From Clostridiales bacterium (GTDB lineage: Bacteria; Bacillota; Clostridia; Christensenellales; Aristaeellaceae), in the NCBI GenBank assembly GCA_017569285.1, contig CP069419.1, positions 2,852,001 through 2,916,000 of the forward strand: a stretch of DNA of 64,000 bases, in the 5' to 3' direction. This document shows positions 56,124 through 64,000 of this stretch, one piece after another. The stretch's first letter is position 1. Each line of letters starts with the position of its first letter. Both the position numbers and the translations under genes were made by a program. The notes below the pieces were generated by a model. It saw only the letters and a program-made list of their open reading frames with translations, was not told where the DNA came from and made no database searches.

Positions 56124-56477
56124 TTACCACCGGCCGGGAGGCAGTTCGCCCTCCACCTTGCCGGTTTCTTTGCTGAAGACCACCCTGAGCGAGTAAAAAT
56201 CAAATGCCGCCAGTTTTCCGTCCTCAAAGTATATGCCTTCAAAGGGACAATAGTCATATTGATAAACAAGATGCGGATCCTCATTCTGCCATATGACCTT
56301 CCCATCCCGGATTCCATAGATATTCGTGGACTCATGCCGGTATTTTTTCTCCATGGGAAGATCCAGCCGGACAAACACATATTCACCGTCCGTGATCACC
56401 TGACCGATGTCAAACGGAAAGATGAAGGATTTGCCATCCACATCCAGCACACTGCCGCTGTAAGAAATATCCATCAC
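56124..56477 (-). CDS. Protein of unknown function
   Basis: A beta-rich protein of 117 residues (SYSGSVLDVDGKSFIFPFDI, GQVITDGEYVFVRLDLPMEK, NIYGIRDGKVIWQNEDPHLV). It resembles single-domain proteins found as satellites of toxin/immunity loci, but this is only an impression. GGGGAGGAATAA lies upstream of both GTG 56477 (spacing 8, preferred) and ATG 56474. It lies 32 bp after the HELGH protease in the same direction. Confidence 0.65.
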   Translation of the reverse strand: MMDISYSGSVLDVDGKSFIFPFDIGQVITDGEYVFVRLDLPMEKKYRHESTNIYGIRDGKVIWQNEDPHLVYQYDYCPFEGIYFEDGKLAAFDFYSLRVVFSKETGKVEGELPPGRW

Positions 56478-56509
56478 CCATTATTCCTCCCCGGAAATCT
56501 CCCGAAACA

Positions 56510-57370
56510 TCAATCCAGTTCCGCCTGCATAAACCGCATGAACCCGTCCCGCACTTCCTCCATGCCGTACCGGACCAGGCGGTCGAAATCATCGCTCTCC
56601 AGCAGGAACCGGACAAACCGCGTGCCCAGGTAATAACCGGTATCACCGTGCCCCTCAAACCGCACCCAGTCCCCGAAATAGCGCTGGGTATCATTCGTCA
56701 TGGTATCCAGGTCCCGGAAAAATGCCTCCCGGATTTTTTCAACATTATGACGGCACCATTCCTTCCACCCACCCTGATCCTGGTGGAAGTATTCCGGATC
56801 CCCGACGACCTCCTGCTCAAAGACCATGGCGATCCCCTCGGTAAACAGCTGCCATATGAACGCATCCCGGCCTGTACCGGTTTCCATATCCAGGTTCCCG
56901 TACTGCGAATGGTACACATGCCCCAGCTCATGGACAATGAGCCCGGTCATGGCATCCATGCCGCCCCAGTCCAGCTCCAGGATCTTTTCCATCCCCAGGA
57001 GCACCGTGGTTCTGCCGTTGACCGGCGTCACCCACCCGGCACCGGCACACAGCCCCAGGTACAGCACAATATCCGCATCCACCGTGCGGCCGAAACGCGA
57101 GACAATCCGCCCGTCCAGCCCGTCCGTTACCCGGTGGAAGGACCAGACTGCCTCCTCCCGTTTCGCGGATGACGCATAACACGCATCCAGCACCGGCAGG
57201 AATTCCTTCTCCCAGGAATATCCCGCGGCCACCGTCTCCCGCATCTCCGCCAGGTTCAGTTCCCCGGCACCGGGCACACACCGCCCGATATACTCTTCCC
57301 ACCGCTCCAGGCAGAAGTGCCCGCCCTCATACGCAGACAACATCTCCGCGGAAGTATCCATCACATTCAT
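56510..57370 (-). CDS. Putative zinc metalloprotease (HELGH; DUF2268-like)
   Basis: A 286-residue cytoplasmic protein. GLIVHELGHVYHSQYG places HExxH at residues 147-151, and LFTEGIAM 25 residues later offers the third ligand Glu, as in gluzincin-type DUF2268 proteins. The C-terminal DTGYYLGTRFVRFLL also fits that group. ATG 57370 follows GGAG by 6 bp. It is divergent from a serpin gene; serpins target serine or cysteine proteases, so a direct enzyme-inhibitor pairing is not implied. Confidence 0.8.
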   Translation of the reverse strand: MNVMDTSAEMLSAYEGGHFCLERWEEYIGRCVPGAGELNLAEMRETVAAGYSWEKEFLPVLDACYASSAKREEAVWSFHRVTDGLDGRIVSRFGRTVDADIVLYLGLCAGAGWVTPVNGRTTVLLGMEKILELDWGGMDAMTGLIVHELGHVYHSQYGNLDMETGTGRDAFIWQLFTEGIAMVFEQEVVGDPEYFHQDQGGWKEWCRHNVEKIREAFFRDLDTMTNDTQRYFGDWVRFEGHGDTGYYLGTRFVRFLLESDDFDRLVRYGMEEVRDGFMRFMQAELD

Positions 57371-57501
57371 ACCAATCTCCAACAAAAAGCATTACCGGAA
57401 ACCATCATACCCGAAACCCGCACTTCCGTCAAAGAGGACAGCCCGCTGACAGCACTGCCTGGTTTTGCCGGACAAGCCAAGCGGAAAAAACGATCCCGAT
57501 G

Positions 57502-57532
57502 TTGGTTTTCTGTCGCATCCAAAGCGTATAAT
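57502..57532 (+). promoter_or_regulatory. Promoter of the serpin gene
   Basis: TTGGTT (57502-57507), 19 bp, TATAAT (57527-57532). A leader rich in AACCC runs to the start codon at 57639. Confidence 0.6.
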
Positions 57533-57638
57533 GAAATTGTAAAGGGGAACAAAACCAACCCAAAGCCACACCCCAGCACCAACCCAACCCCCAACCGCAC
57601 AAACCCGCAGGAAGACCACCCACAGGAGGCCAAACGCC

Positions 57639-58802
57639 ATGAACAGACAGGACTTTCTCAACCGGTACAATCACCTGGCCGCCCAGTTCCTCCGTTCACT
57701 CACCACACAAACACCGGGGGAGAATATCGTCTTTTCTCCCTTTTCGATCATCTCCATACTCTCCATACTGGCAGACGCCGCAAATGGAAAAACCCGGGAA
57801 GAAATCCTGCAGGTCCTCTGCGGCAGCATGAACCCGGAAGGCTTGCCGGAACAGCTGCAGAAAACCCAAAAAGAACTGACCAAGATCGACTTTGCCAATA
57901 TCACCGCATACGAAAACCCCTTCGGCAGCAGCCCCGTCATCCCGGACTACAGCCGCCACCTGGATACCGCCAATGCGGTATTCGTTCGTGACGACATCCA
58001 AAACACCTTCAACCCGGCATTCGGAAACTACTTCGCCGACACCTATGACGGAACCCTCATGGGGACCAACAATGTCGAAGCCGCAATGGAAGCCTGGTTC
58101 AACGCCATGGAACACGGACGCCTGGAACTCCCGAAAAACACCACGCCCTCCGATACCATCCTGGCGCTTGCCAATACCGTTCTCTTCGAAGCCATGTGGC
58201 TGGCCCCCTATACAAACAGCCAGGTTAAAAAGCGCGTATTCACAAACAGTGACAATACCAAAGCCAGAGTGAACATGATGTACAGCACAGAAAACAACTA
58301 CATCGAAACCGACCTGGCCACCGGATTTATCAAGGACTTCCAGCAGTGTGACTACTCCTTCGCAGCCCTGCTCCCCAAAGCAAAACGCCTGGAAGCCCTC
58401 CAGCAGCTGATCTCAGCCACCAACTTCCAGAGGCTTCAAAAACGCAGCACCTATGCAATCGTCCACACTGCCATGCCTGAATTCACCATTGAAACCGAAA
58501 CCAACATAAAGCAGACCTGCGCCGACCTGGGCATCACGGAAGCCCTCACAACAAACGCCGACCTCTCCACCCTGACCACTGCAAAACACACATCCAAACA
58601 GATCATCCACAAAGCCAAGATCGAACTGGACCGCAACGGCGCGAAAGCAAAAGCTGCCACAGCCATCCATCTCCTCGGCAGCCTCCCTCCGGACGAGGAA
58701 AAGGAAGTCATCCTCAACCGCCCCTTCGTCTTCGCCATCCTGCACCGCACTATGAACATCCCTGTGTTTATGGGGATTGTTAACAGGATGAAAGACGCCT
58801 GA
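57639..58802 (+). CDS. Serpin-family protease inhibitor
   Basis: A 387-residue protein covering the full serpin fold. Characteristic segments are NIVFSPFSIISILSILADAA, ANTVLFEAMWLAPY and VILNRPFVFAILHRT near the C-terminus. The hinge of the reactive loop, NGAKAKAATA, has the small residues expected of inhibitory serpins. No signal peptide, so it acts in the cytoplasm or is released by lysis. CAGGAGGCC precedes the ATG. Bacterial serpins are uncommon outside gut and thermophilic groups. Confidence 0.93.
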   Translation: MNRQDFLNRYNHLAAQFLRSLTTQTPGENIVFSPFSIISILSILADAANGKTREEILQVLCGSMNPEGLPEQLQKTQKELTKIDFANITAYENPFGSSPVIPDYSRHLDTANAVFVRDDIQNTFNPAFGNYFADTYDGTLMGTNNVEAAMEAWFNAMEHGRLELPKNTTPSDTILALANTVLFEAMWLAPYTNSQVKKRVFTNSDNTKARVNMMYSTENNYIETDLATGFIKDFQQCDYSFAALLPKAKRLEALQQLISATNFQRLQKRSTYAIVHTAMPEFTIETETNIKQTCADLGITEALTTNADLSTLTTAKHTSKQIIHKAKIELDRNGAKAKAATAIHLLGSLPPDEEKEVILNRPFVFAILHRTMNIPVFMGIVNRMKDA

Positions 58803-58924
58803 GAACTATACGAAAAGCAAATGAAACAAAGTTACTACCTCTACACTAAAAAGGATAACGAGATACTATATAGAAATACTATCTGAGAAAATAAACGAAA
58901 AATCCATATACCAAAGGAGAGAAA

Positions 58925-61063
58925 ATGTTGGATTCTGTAGGTTACTTGGCTCATAGTGCAACGAATGAAACACCGGAAGGACAAAAACTGGTGGTTCATC
59001 TGAAAAATGTTGCGCATTTGACAGGAATATTCTGCTCTTCTTTTGGAATAAAAGATGCTGGTGAAATATGTGGTATGTTCCATGATATCGGAAAATACTC
59101 ACAGGCTTTCCAAGCACGCCTCAATGGCAGCAACAACAAAGTAGATCATTCGACTGCCGGTGCTTTTGAACTGTTCAAAGCAAATAATATACCGGCAGCA
59201 ATCTGTATAGCTGGACATCACGGAGGACTTACAGATCTTGGCACTCGCAATGATATGGAAGGCACGTTCATGGCCAGAATAAACCATGCAAAAGCAGGAG
59301 AACTGGAAGAATACAATGCTTGGCATCAAGAGATTGAATCTCCTGAAACATTTCATTATCCAGATCTGACGGGACTCGATTATTACTATCTGATCAGAAT
59401 GATGTTTTCCAGCCTGACAGATGCAGACTGGTTGGATACTGAAGCATATTTTTCAGGATGTTCATATGCAATCCCAGAGGCGAATATGAATGACCTGAAA
59501 AGAAAACTTGATCTGTATGTAGAGAAGTGGTGGGATGCAAAAGAGGATATTAATATCCGGCGTTGCAAGATACTGAGGGCAGCAATGGATGCAGGTTCCT
59601 GGACACCAGGTCTTTTCAGCATGGCGGTGCCGACAGGAGGTGGGAAAACAATTTCATCGATGGCGTTTGCACTGAATCATGCTGCGGTACACAATAAACG
59701 CCGAATCATCTATGTAATTCCATATTGTTCAATATTGGAGCAAACACAAGGGGTCTTTGAGGAAGTCTTTGGGAGGGACCAAATTACCGCTCATTATTCT
59801 GGAGCTGAATATCAACGCGGAGAAAACGATTCGGATAATGACAAAAAGGCCTTTGCAGTTGAAAACTGGGAAGCACCGATAATCCTGACAACAGCAGTGC
59901 AGTTTTTTGAATCGCTGTATGCTGCACAACCGGGGAAAAGCCGAAAAATACATAATATCGCTAATAGCGTGATTATATTTGATGAAGCACAGATGCTTCC
60001 GGTTCCATTGCTTGAAGCCTGTATCTCTGGGATATGCCAACTGGTGCAACATTTTAAGTGCTCGGCAGTTTTATGTACGGCAACACAGCCGGCAATCGGG
60101 CCACTTATAAAAAAATATGCAGAAGATGCTGAAATACGGGAATTGTGCCCCGAACCGGAACAAATGTACGAAGCTTTTCGGCGAGTACATTATAAAGATG
60201 AAGGATATTTGCCAGATGAGCAACTGATTGAACGAGTGAAAGGAACACAACAGGTTCTGTGTGTTGTAAACAGCAGGCGGCAGGCGCAATCTCTTTACTC
60301 ACTTTTAGAGACAGAAGAAGGGACATTTCACCTGTCAACTATGATGACCCCGTACGATCGCAAAGAAAAGTTAAGGCTGATACGGGAACGGCTAAAGAAC
60401 GGAGAAACATGCCGCGTCATTTCGACCAGCCTGATTGAAGCAGGGGTGGATGTTGATTTCCCTGTTGTCTGGCGTGCTCTGGCAGGACTGGATTCAATTG
60501 TCCAGACGGGCGGCAGATGTAATAGAGAGGGGAAACGCTCAGCGGAAAACAGCATTGTCCATGTATTCAGAACAGAAGACAAAGCACCCAAAATGCTGGA
60601 GCAGAACATTGCTGCCACGGAAAGAATACTTCGCTGTTATGAACAGATCGATTCTCCCGATGCAATACATGAGTATTTTCAGTTTTTGCTATATACGCTG
60701 AAAGATGAGAAACAGTTGGATGAGAAAGGTATTCTGCACGATGCGGAAAAACTGATGTTTGAAACTGTGGCAAGACATTTCAGAATGATTGAAGGCGCAG
60801 GATATACAATTTATATTCCAATCAGCGAGGGGAAAGCATTGGCACAACGATTACGCGAAGAAGGCCCATCCCGGACCATTCTTCAAAAGCTGGGGCAGTA
60901 TTCTGTATCTGTTTACCATCAGTACTTTGAGCAGTTGGAACGAAAAGGCATGATTGATAAGATTACTGATACATCCGGAATACTGACAGATATCAGTATT
61001 TATTCACAAGAAACGGGACTTCCGTTTACGGTTTCCGAACAAGACCAGGCAATATTCATATAA
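58925..61063 (+). CDS. cas3: Cas3 nuclease-helicase, type I-C CRISPR system
   Basis: A 712-residue protein. The N-terminal HD nuclease domain (about 20-110) has MFHDIGK (His53, Asp54), DHSTAGA and AGHHGG. The SF2 helicase follows: Walker A PTGGGKT (about 236-242), DEAQ box IIFDEAQMLP (about 353-356) and motif VI QTGGRCNREG. It degrades DNA opened by Cascade. AGGAGAG precedes the ATG. From here on the DNA is clearly AT-richer, consistent with acquisition of the whole operon. The upstream 58803-58924 is AT-rich promoter region. Confidence 0.96.
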   Translation: MLDSVGYLAHSATNETPEGQKLVVHLKNVAHLTGIFCSSFGIKDAGEICGMFHDIGKYSQAFQARLNGSNNKVDHSTAGAFELFKANNIPAAICIAGHHGGLTDLGTRNDMEGTFMARINHAKAGELEEYNAWHQEIESPETFHYPDLTGLDYYYLIRMMFSSLTDADWLDTEAYFSGCSYAIPEANMNDLKRKLDLYVEKWWDAKEDINIRRCKILRAAMDAGSWTPGLFSMAVPTGGGKTISSMAFALNHAAVHNKRRIIYVIPYCSILEQTQGVFEEVFGRDQITAHYSGAEYQRGENDSDNDKKAFAVENWEAPIILTTAVQFFESLYAAQPGKSRKIHNIANSVIIFDEAQMLPVPLLEACISGICQLVQHFKCSAVLCTATQPAIGPLIKKYAEDAEIRELCPEPEQMYEAFRRVHYKDEGYLPDEQLIERVKGTQQVLCVVNSRRQAQSLYSLLETEEGTFHLSTMMTPYDRKEKLRLIRERLKNGETCRVISTSLIEAGVDVDFPVVWRALAGLDSIVQTGGRCNREGKRSAENSIVHVFRTEDKAPKMLEQNIAATERILRCYEQIDSPDAIHEYFQFLLYTLKDEKQLDEKGILHDAEKLMFETVARHFRMIEGAGYTIYIPISEGKALAQRLREEGPSRTILQKLGQYSVSVYHQYFEQLERKGMIDKITDTSGILTDISIYSQETGLPFTVSEQDQAIFI

Positions 61064-61084
61064 CTGAGAAAGGGGGTGTAAAGA

Positions 61085-61738
61085 ATGGGATTTATGGTAG
61101 AAGTTTGGGGAAAATACGCTTTGTTTACAAGACCGGAAATGAAGGTGGAACGCGTCAGCTATGACGTGATGACACCATCAGCTGCACGCGGATTGCTTGA
61201 AGCGATTTACTGGCATCCGGGGATTCAATGGGTTGTTGATAAAATCTATGTCCTGAATCCAATCCGCTTCACAAATATCCGGAGAAATGAAGTTTCCGCG
61301 AAGGCATCCGCTTCCAAAGCCAGAAGTGTGATGACCGGTGGGAAAGGAGAACTGTACCTCTGTACTCAGGAGTGTATTCAGCAAAGAGCCTCTATGCTTT
61401 TGGAAGATGTGCATTATGTGATTGAAGCACATTTTGTGATTACTGAAAAAGCATCTCCTGAAGATAATCATGGCAAGATCACAGACATTGTTCATCGGCG
61501 ACTAAAAAAGGGACAGTGCTATCACCAACCATATCTTGGAACTCGCGAATTCCCAGCGAATTTCAGGGAATGGTCGGGGGAAGAACTAAAAACGGCTTAT
61601 CCAAATGATCGGAGAGATTTGGGATTTATGCTCTACGATATGGATTATTCCGATCCGGAAAACATCCGGCCACAGTTTTTCCGCGCAGTGCTGGACTCTG
61701 GTGTGCTAAATCTGACTGATTGTGAGGTGTTTACATGA
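61085..61738 (+). CDS. cas5c: Cas5c, pre-crRNA endonuclease of type I-C
   Basis: A 217-residue Cas5d/Cas5c protein (opening VEVWGKYALFTRPEMKVERV, YDVMTPSAARGLLEAIYWHP). In type I-C systems Cas5 replaces Cas6 and cuts the repeat RNA, staying bound to the 5' handle; no Cas6 was found, in agreement. AAAGGGGGTG precedes the ATG, and its stop overlaps cas8c by 4 bp. Confidence 0.95.
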   Translation: MGFMVEVWGKYALFTRPEMKVERVSYDVMTPSAARGLLEAIYWHPGIQWVVDKIYVLNPIRFTNIRRNEVSAKASASKARSVMTGGKGELYLCTQECIQQRASMLLEDVHYVIEAHFVITEKASPEDNHGKITDIVHRRLKKGQCYHQPYLGTREFPANFREWSGEELKTAYPNDRRDLGFMLYDMDYSDPENIRPQFFRAVLDSGVLNLTDCEVFT

Positions 61739-63483
61739 TTCTCCAGGCCTTGACAGATTATTATGAACTGTTGGCAGGGCAAGGCAGAATCGGACGTCCA
61801 GGATGGTCAAATGTCAAAATATCCTGGGCAATCGAGATAAACAAAGACGGACAATTAGTCAGTGTCTTGCCCCTCAGACATCCCAGTGAAGATGGTAAAA
61901 AATTGCTTCCCAGAGAGATGAATATGCCAGCACCTGTTAAACGGTCTTCCGGCATTGCTCCTAACTTCATGTGGGATAATACATCCTACATTCTTGGCGT
62001 GGATACGAAAGGAAAACCGGAACGAGCCAAAGCATGCTTTATGACAGCAAAGGATCTTCATTGCTCGCTTCTTAAGAAAGCAGATTCTTTACCTGCAGAA
62101 GCACTGATCAACTTTTTTATGAACTGGGATCCGCAATTGGCGGAAAACCATCCTGTTCTTTCTGAATGTGCGGAAGATCTTCTTGCCGGGGATAATTTGA
62201 CGTTTTTCTTTGATGGACAAATGATTTCAGAAGATCCCAAAATCAGAGCAGTATGGTCAGAAGCTTACGGGAATAAGGCAGATGGAGAAGAAATGCGCTG
62301 CCTTGTAACCGGCAAAAGAACAGTTCCGGAACTTGTACATCCCGCGATTATGCATGTTCGCGATGCGCAATCTTCCGGAGCAGCACTTGTTTCTTTCAAT
62401 GCCCCCGCATTTTGTTCATTTGGTCATGAGCAAAACGCAAATGCCCCGATCAGCAAGTATGCTGCTTTTGCATATACCAGTGCATTGAATTATCTGACTT
62501 CAGACAGAGATCATGTAAAGGTAATCGGCAATACAACCGTGGTATATTGGGCTGCTTCTGGAGGCCCGCAATACCAGGATGCCTTTGCAGCATTGCTGGA
62601 TGGAAATAGTGATCAGGTGACAGATGCAGATTTGAATAGCCTGATGGACGCTGTTACAAGCGGCAAGCCCTATAACTTCGAGGGCTTACCAGTTATGCCG
62701 GATAATGAGTTCTATATTCTGGGAATATCACCGAATGCTGCACGCCTGTCTGTTCGCTTTTTCTGGCACAGCAGGTTCGGAACAGTTATTTCCAATCTTA
62801 AAAGGCACTACGATGGTATCAGTATTATTTCCGACAATAGAAGCAAGTGGCTGAACATCCCATTGTGGGCTTTGCTCAGGGAGACAGTCAATCAAAAATC
62901 CAGTGACAAAACCCCGCTACCGCAGTTGGCCGGAGATGTGATGAGGAGTATGATTTCAGGCACACGATATCCGGAAACACTCATGAACCAGACTCTTCTG
63001 CGAATTCGTGCCGAGCATGATGTGACACGTGGACGAGCAGGAATTATCAAAGCATACCTGATAAGAAACACGGGAGATTATGCAAACAATAAGATTAAGG
63101 AGGTGACGACCGTGTCATTAAACCAGGAAAGCAGTTTTACACCGTATGTGCTAGGACGCTTATTTGCTGTACTTGAAAAAGTCCAGAAGGATGCCAATCC
63201 AGGAATCAACGCAACAATTAAAGACCGCTTCTTCAATTCGGCGTGTGCCACACCTGGAGCGGTTTTCCCGATATTGTTGAAACTGTCAAACAGCCACCTG
63301 AAAAAACTCGATACGGGGAAATCATTATATTGGACAAAGCAAATAGGCGAATTGACCGAACGCCTGAGCATGCAGTTCCCAACGCATCTTTTGTTACAGG
63401 ATCAGGGTGCATTTATTCTGGGTTACTATCATCAGACTCAAAAACTTTACGAAAAGAAGACGACAGAAACGGAGGAAAAGTAA
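61735..63483 (+). CDS. cas8c: Cas8c (Csd1), large subunit of type I-C Cascade
   Basis: A 582-residue Csd1-family protein. The N-terminal ILQALTDYYELLAGQGRIGRPGW-like opening (ILQALTDYYELLAG) and LGVDTKGKPERAKACF are family typical. It recognises the PAM and opens the target. The C-terminal 123 codons are also predicted to be translated separately as Cas11c from an internal site at 63112. It starts within the cas5c stop (ATGA) and ends 1 bp before cas7c. Confidence 0.95.
   Translation: MILQALTDYYELLAGQGRIGRPGWSNVKISWAIEINKDGQLVSVLPLRHPSEDGKKLLPREMNMPAPVKRSSGIAPNFMWDNTSYILGVDTKGKPERAKACFMTAKDLHCSLLKKADSLPAEALINFFMNWDPQLAENHPVLSECAEDLLAGDNLTFFFDGQMISEDPKIRAVWSEAYGNKADGEEMRCLVTGKRTVPELVHPAIMHVRDAQSSGAALVSFNAPAFCSFGHEQNANAPISKYAAFAYTSALNYLTSDRDHVKVIGNTTVVYWAASGGPQYQDAFAALLDGNSDQVTDADLNSLMDAVTSGKPYNFEGLPVMPDNEFYILGISPNAARLSVRFFWHSRFGTVISNLKRHYDGISIISDNRSKWLNIPLWALLRETVNQKSSDKTPLPQLAGDVMRSMISGTRYPETLMNQTLLRIRAEHDVTRGRAGIIKAYLIRNTGDYANNKIKEVTTVSLNQESSFTPYVLGRLFAVLEKVQKDANPGINATIKDRFFNSACATPGAVFPILLKLSNSHLKKLDTGKSLYWTKQIGELTERLSMQFPTHLLLQDQGAFILGYYHQTQKLYEKKTTETEEK
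63112..63483 (+). CDS. cas11c: Cas11c, small subunit encoded inside cas8c
   Basis: TAAGGAGGTGA (63096-63106), a full-strength ribosome site, sits inside cas8c and is followed 8 bp later by GTG in the cas8c frame (codon 460). The product is 123 residues (SLNQESSFTPYVLGRLFAVL...YEKKTTETEEK), helical and the right size for Cas11. Internal translation of Cas11c from cas8c is established for type I-C systems; the signal here is unusually explicit. Confidence 0.85.
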   Translation: MSLNQESSFTPYVLGRLFAVLEKVQKDANPGINATIKDRFFNSACATPGAVFPILLKLSNSHLKKLDTGKSLYWTKQIGELTERLSMQFPTHLLLQDQGAFILGYYHQTQKLYEKKTTETEEK

Positions 63484-63484
63484 A

Positions 63485-64000
63485 ATGGCAGATGTGATTA
63501 AGAACCGTTATGAGTTTGTAATTCTCTTCGATGTGGAAAATGGAAATCCCAATGGTGATCCCGATGCCGGCAATATGCCCAGAGTTGATCCGGAAACAGG
63601 ATATGGCATTGTTACAGATGTGTGCCTGAAGCGTAAAATCAGGAATTATGTGGAAACCGTGAAGGAAGACGATCCGAATTATCACATTTACATCAAGGAT
63701 GGAGTGCCGCTGAACCAAAGCGACAGAACCGCCCTTGAAGCTTATGGCATTACAGAAGATAAGATCAAGGAAGCAAAGAAAAATGACAAAGACCTTGATG
63801 TGAAAGTACGGGATTTTATGTGTCAGCATTTTTTCGATATTCGTACGTTCGGCGCAGTGATGACCACGTTTACAAAAGGCGCCTTGAATTGCGGCCAGGT
63901 ACGTGGCCCTGTGCAGATTTCCTTTGCCAGAAGCATTGATCCTATTGTACCGCAGGAACTCACCATTACGCGCACTGCAATCACAACAATAGCGGATGCA
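63485..64000 (+). CDS. cas7c: Cas7c (Csd2), crRNA-binding backbone of type I-C Cascade (partial)
   Basis: 172 codons are visible; the 3' end lies right of the window. The start YEFVILFDVENGNPNGDPDA is the Csd2/Csh2 signature, and DVKVRDFMCQHFFDIRTFGA, GQVRGPVQISFARSIDPI and TITRTAIT follow. It polymerises along the crRNA spacer. GGAGG near the end of cas8c acts as its ribosome site. cas4, cas1, cas2 and the array are expected further right but are not seen. Confidence 0.96.
   Translation, partial: MADVIKNRYEFVILFDVENGNPNGDPDAGNMPRVDPETGYGIVTDVCLKRKIRNYVETVKEDDPNYHIYIKDGVPLNQSDRTALEAYGITEDKIKEAKKNDKDLDVKVRDFMCQHFFDIRTFGAVMTTFTKGALNCGQVRGPVQISFARSIDPIVPQELTITRTAITTIADA

Noticed and set aside
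58803-64000. CRISPR array within the window
   Set aside because: No direct repeats of 28-36 bp with regular spacing occur here; the array must lie beyond the right edge. The REP palindromes elsewhere are not array repeats, as they are irregularly spaced and vary in arm sequence.

Overview
This is a chromosomal window from a GC-rich Gram-positive anaerobe. Strong AGGAGG-type ribosome sites, many short Sec signal peptides, YhfC/TldD/DUF4342-type families and oxygen-sensitive radical-SAM and ferredoxin-like enzymes point to Bacillota, class Clostridia. A gut or rumen lineage such as Christensenellales is plausible but cannot be proved from this sequence alone. Most of the window is dense, GC-rich and ordinary. 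Three stretches are visibly AT-richer: about 4.9-6.6 kb, the transposase at about 47-47.8 kb, and everything after about 58.8 kb.

Layout. 0-4.1 kb: a divergent GH27/GH43 glycosidase pair with a clear double promoter, plus a secreted C39-like protease cut by the left edge. 4.1-5.7 kb: a duplicated tRNA-Ser(CGA) locus, with one copy broken by a structured repeat that recurs 250 bp downstream, then an orphan XRE regulator with palindromic operators. 5.7-24 kb: a nucleotidyltransferase, methyltransferase, two GNATs, a DUF134/NifX fusion, a membrane-tethered MerR regulator overlapping an intramembrane protease, a long ECF sigma factor, XRE regulators, a kinase, the TldD/TldE pair, secreted flavodoxin, aldo-keto reductase and GH18 protein. 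24-33 kb: an AraC-controlled sugar ABC transporter operon (ATPase, two permeases, binding protein) continuing into GH3, GH78-like and beta-phosphoglucomutase genes, a complete uptake-and-cleavage module.

33-52 kb: secreted proteins (SH3, 5'-nucleotidase, FMN-binding rhodanese, paired propeller-like proteins, HExxH protein), a Crp/Fnr regulator with a perfect palindrome placed to activate its neighbour, NUDIX, ASCH, radical SAM, YgjP-like peptidase, small zinc-ribbon proteins and an AAA ATPase. This stretch is peppered with short palindromes of one family, and a single REP-associated tyrosine transposase (RAYT) at 47 kb is bracketed by them. The palindromes keep a core (GAACCGTCCC or close) while their arms change in a compensatory way. 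52-58.8 kb: a secreted flavin-dependent reductase, a phage-like DUF6291 protein, small unknowns, and a zinc protease divergent from a serpin.

58.8-64 kb: the start of a type I-C CRISPR-Cas operon (cas3-cas5c-cas8c-cas7c, the last cut by the window). An in-frame ribosome site and GTG inside cas8c mark an embedded cas11c. The array and adaptation genes must lie to the right.

The observations most worth following are the RAYT/palindrome system, the tRNA-Ser-associated structured repeat, the embedded cas11c, the membrane MerR/YhfC pair and the DUF134-NifX fusion that still carries an internal start site.
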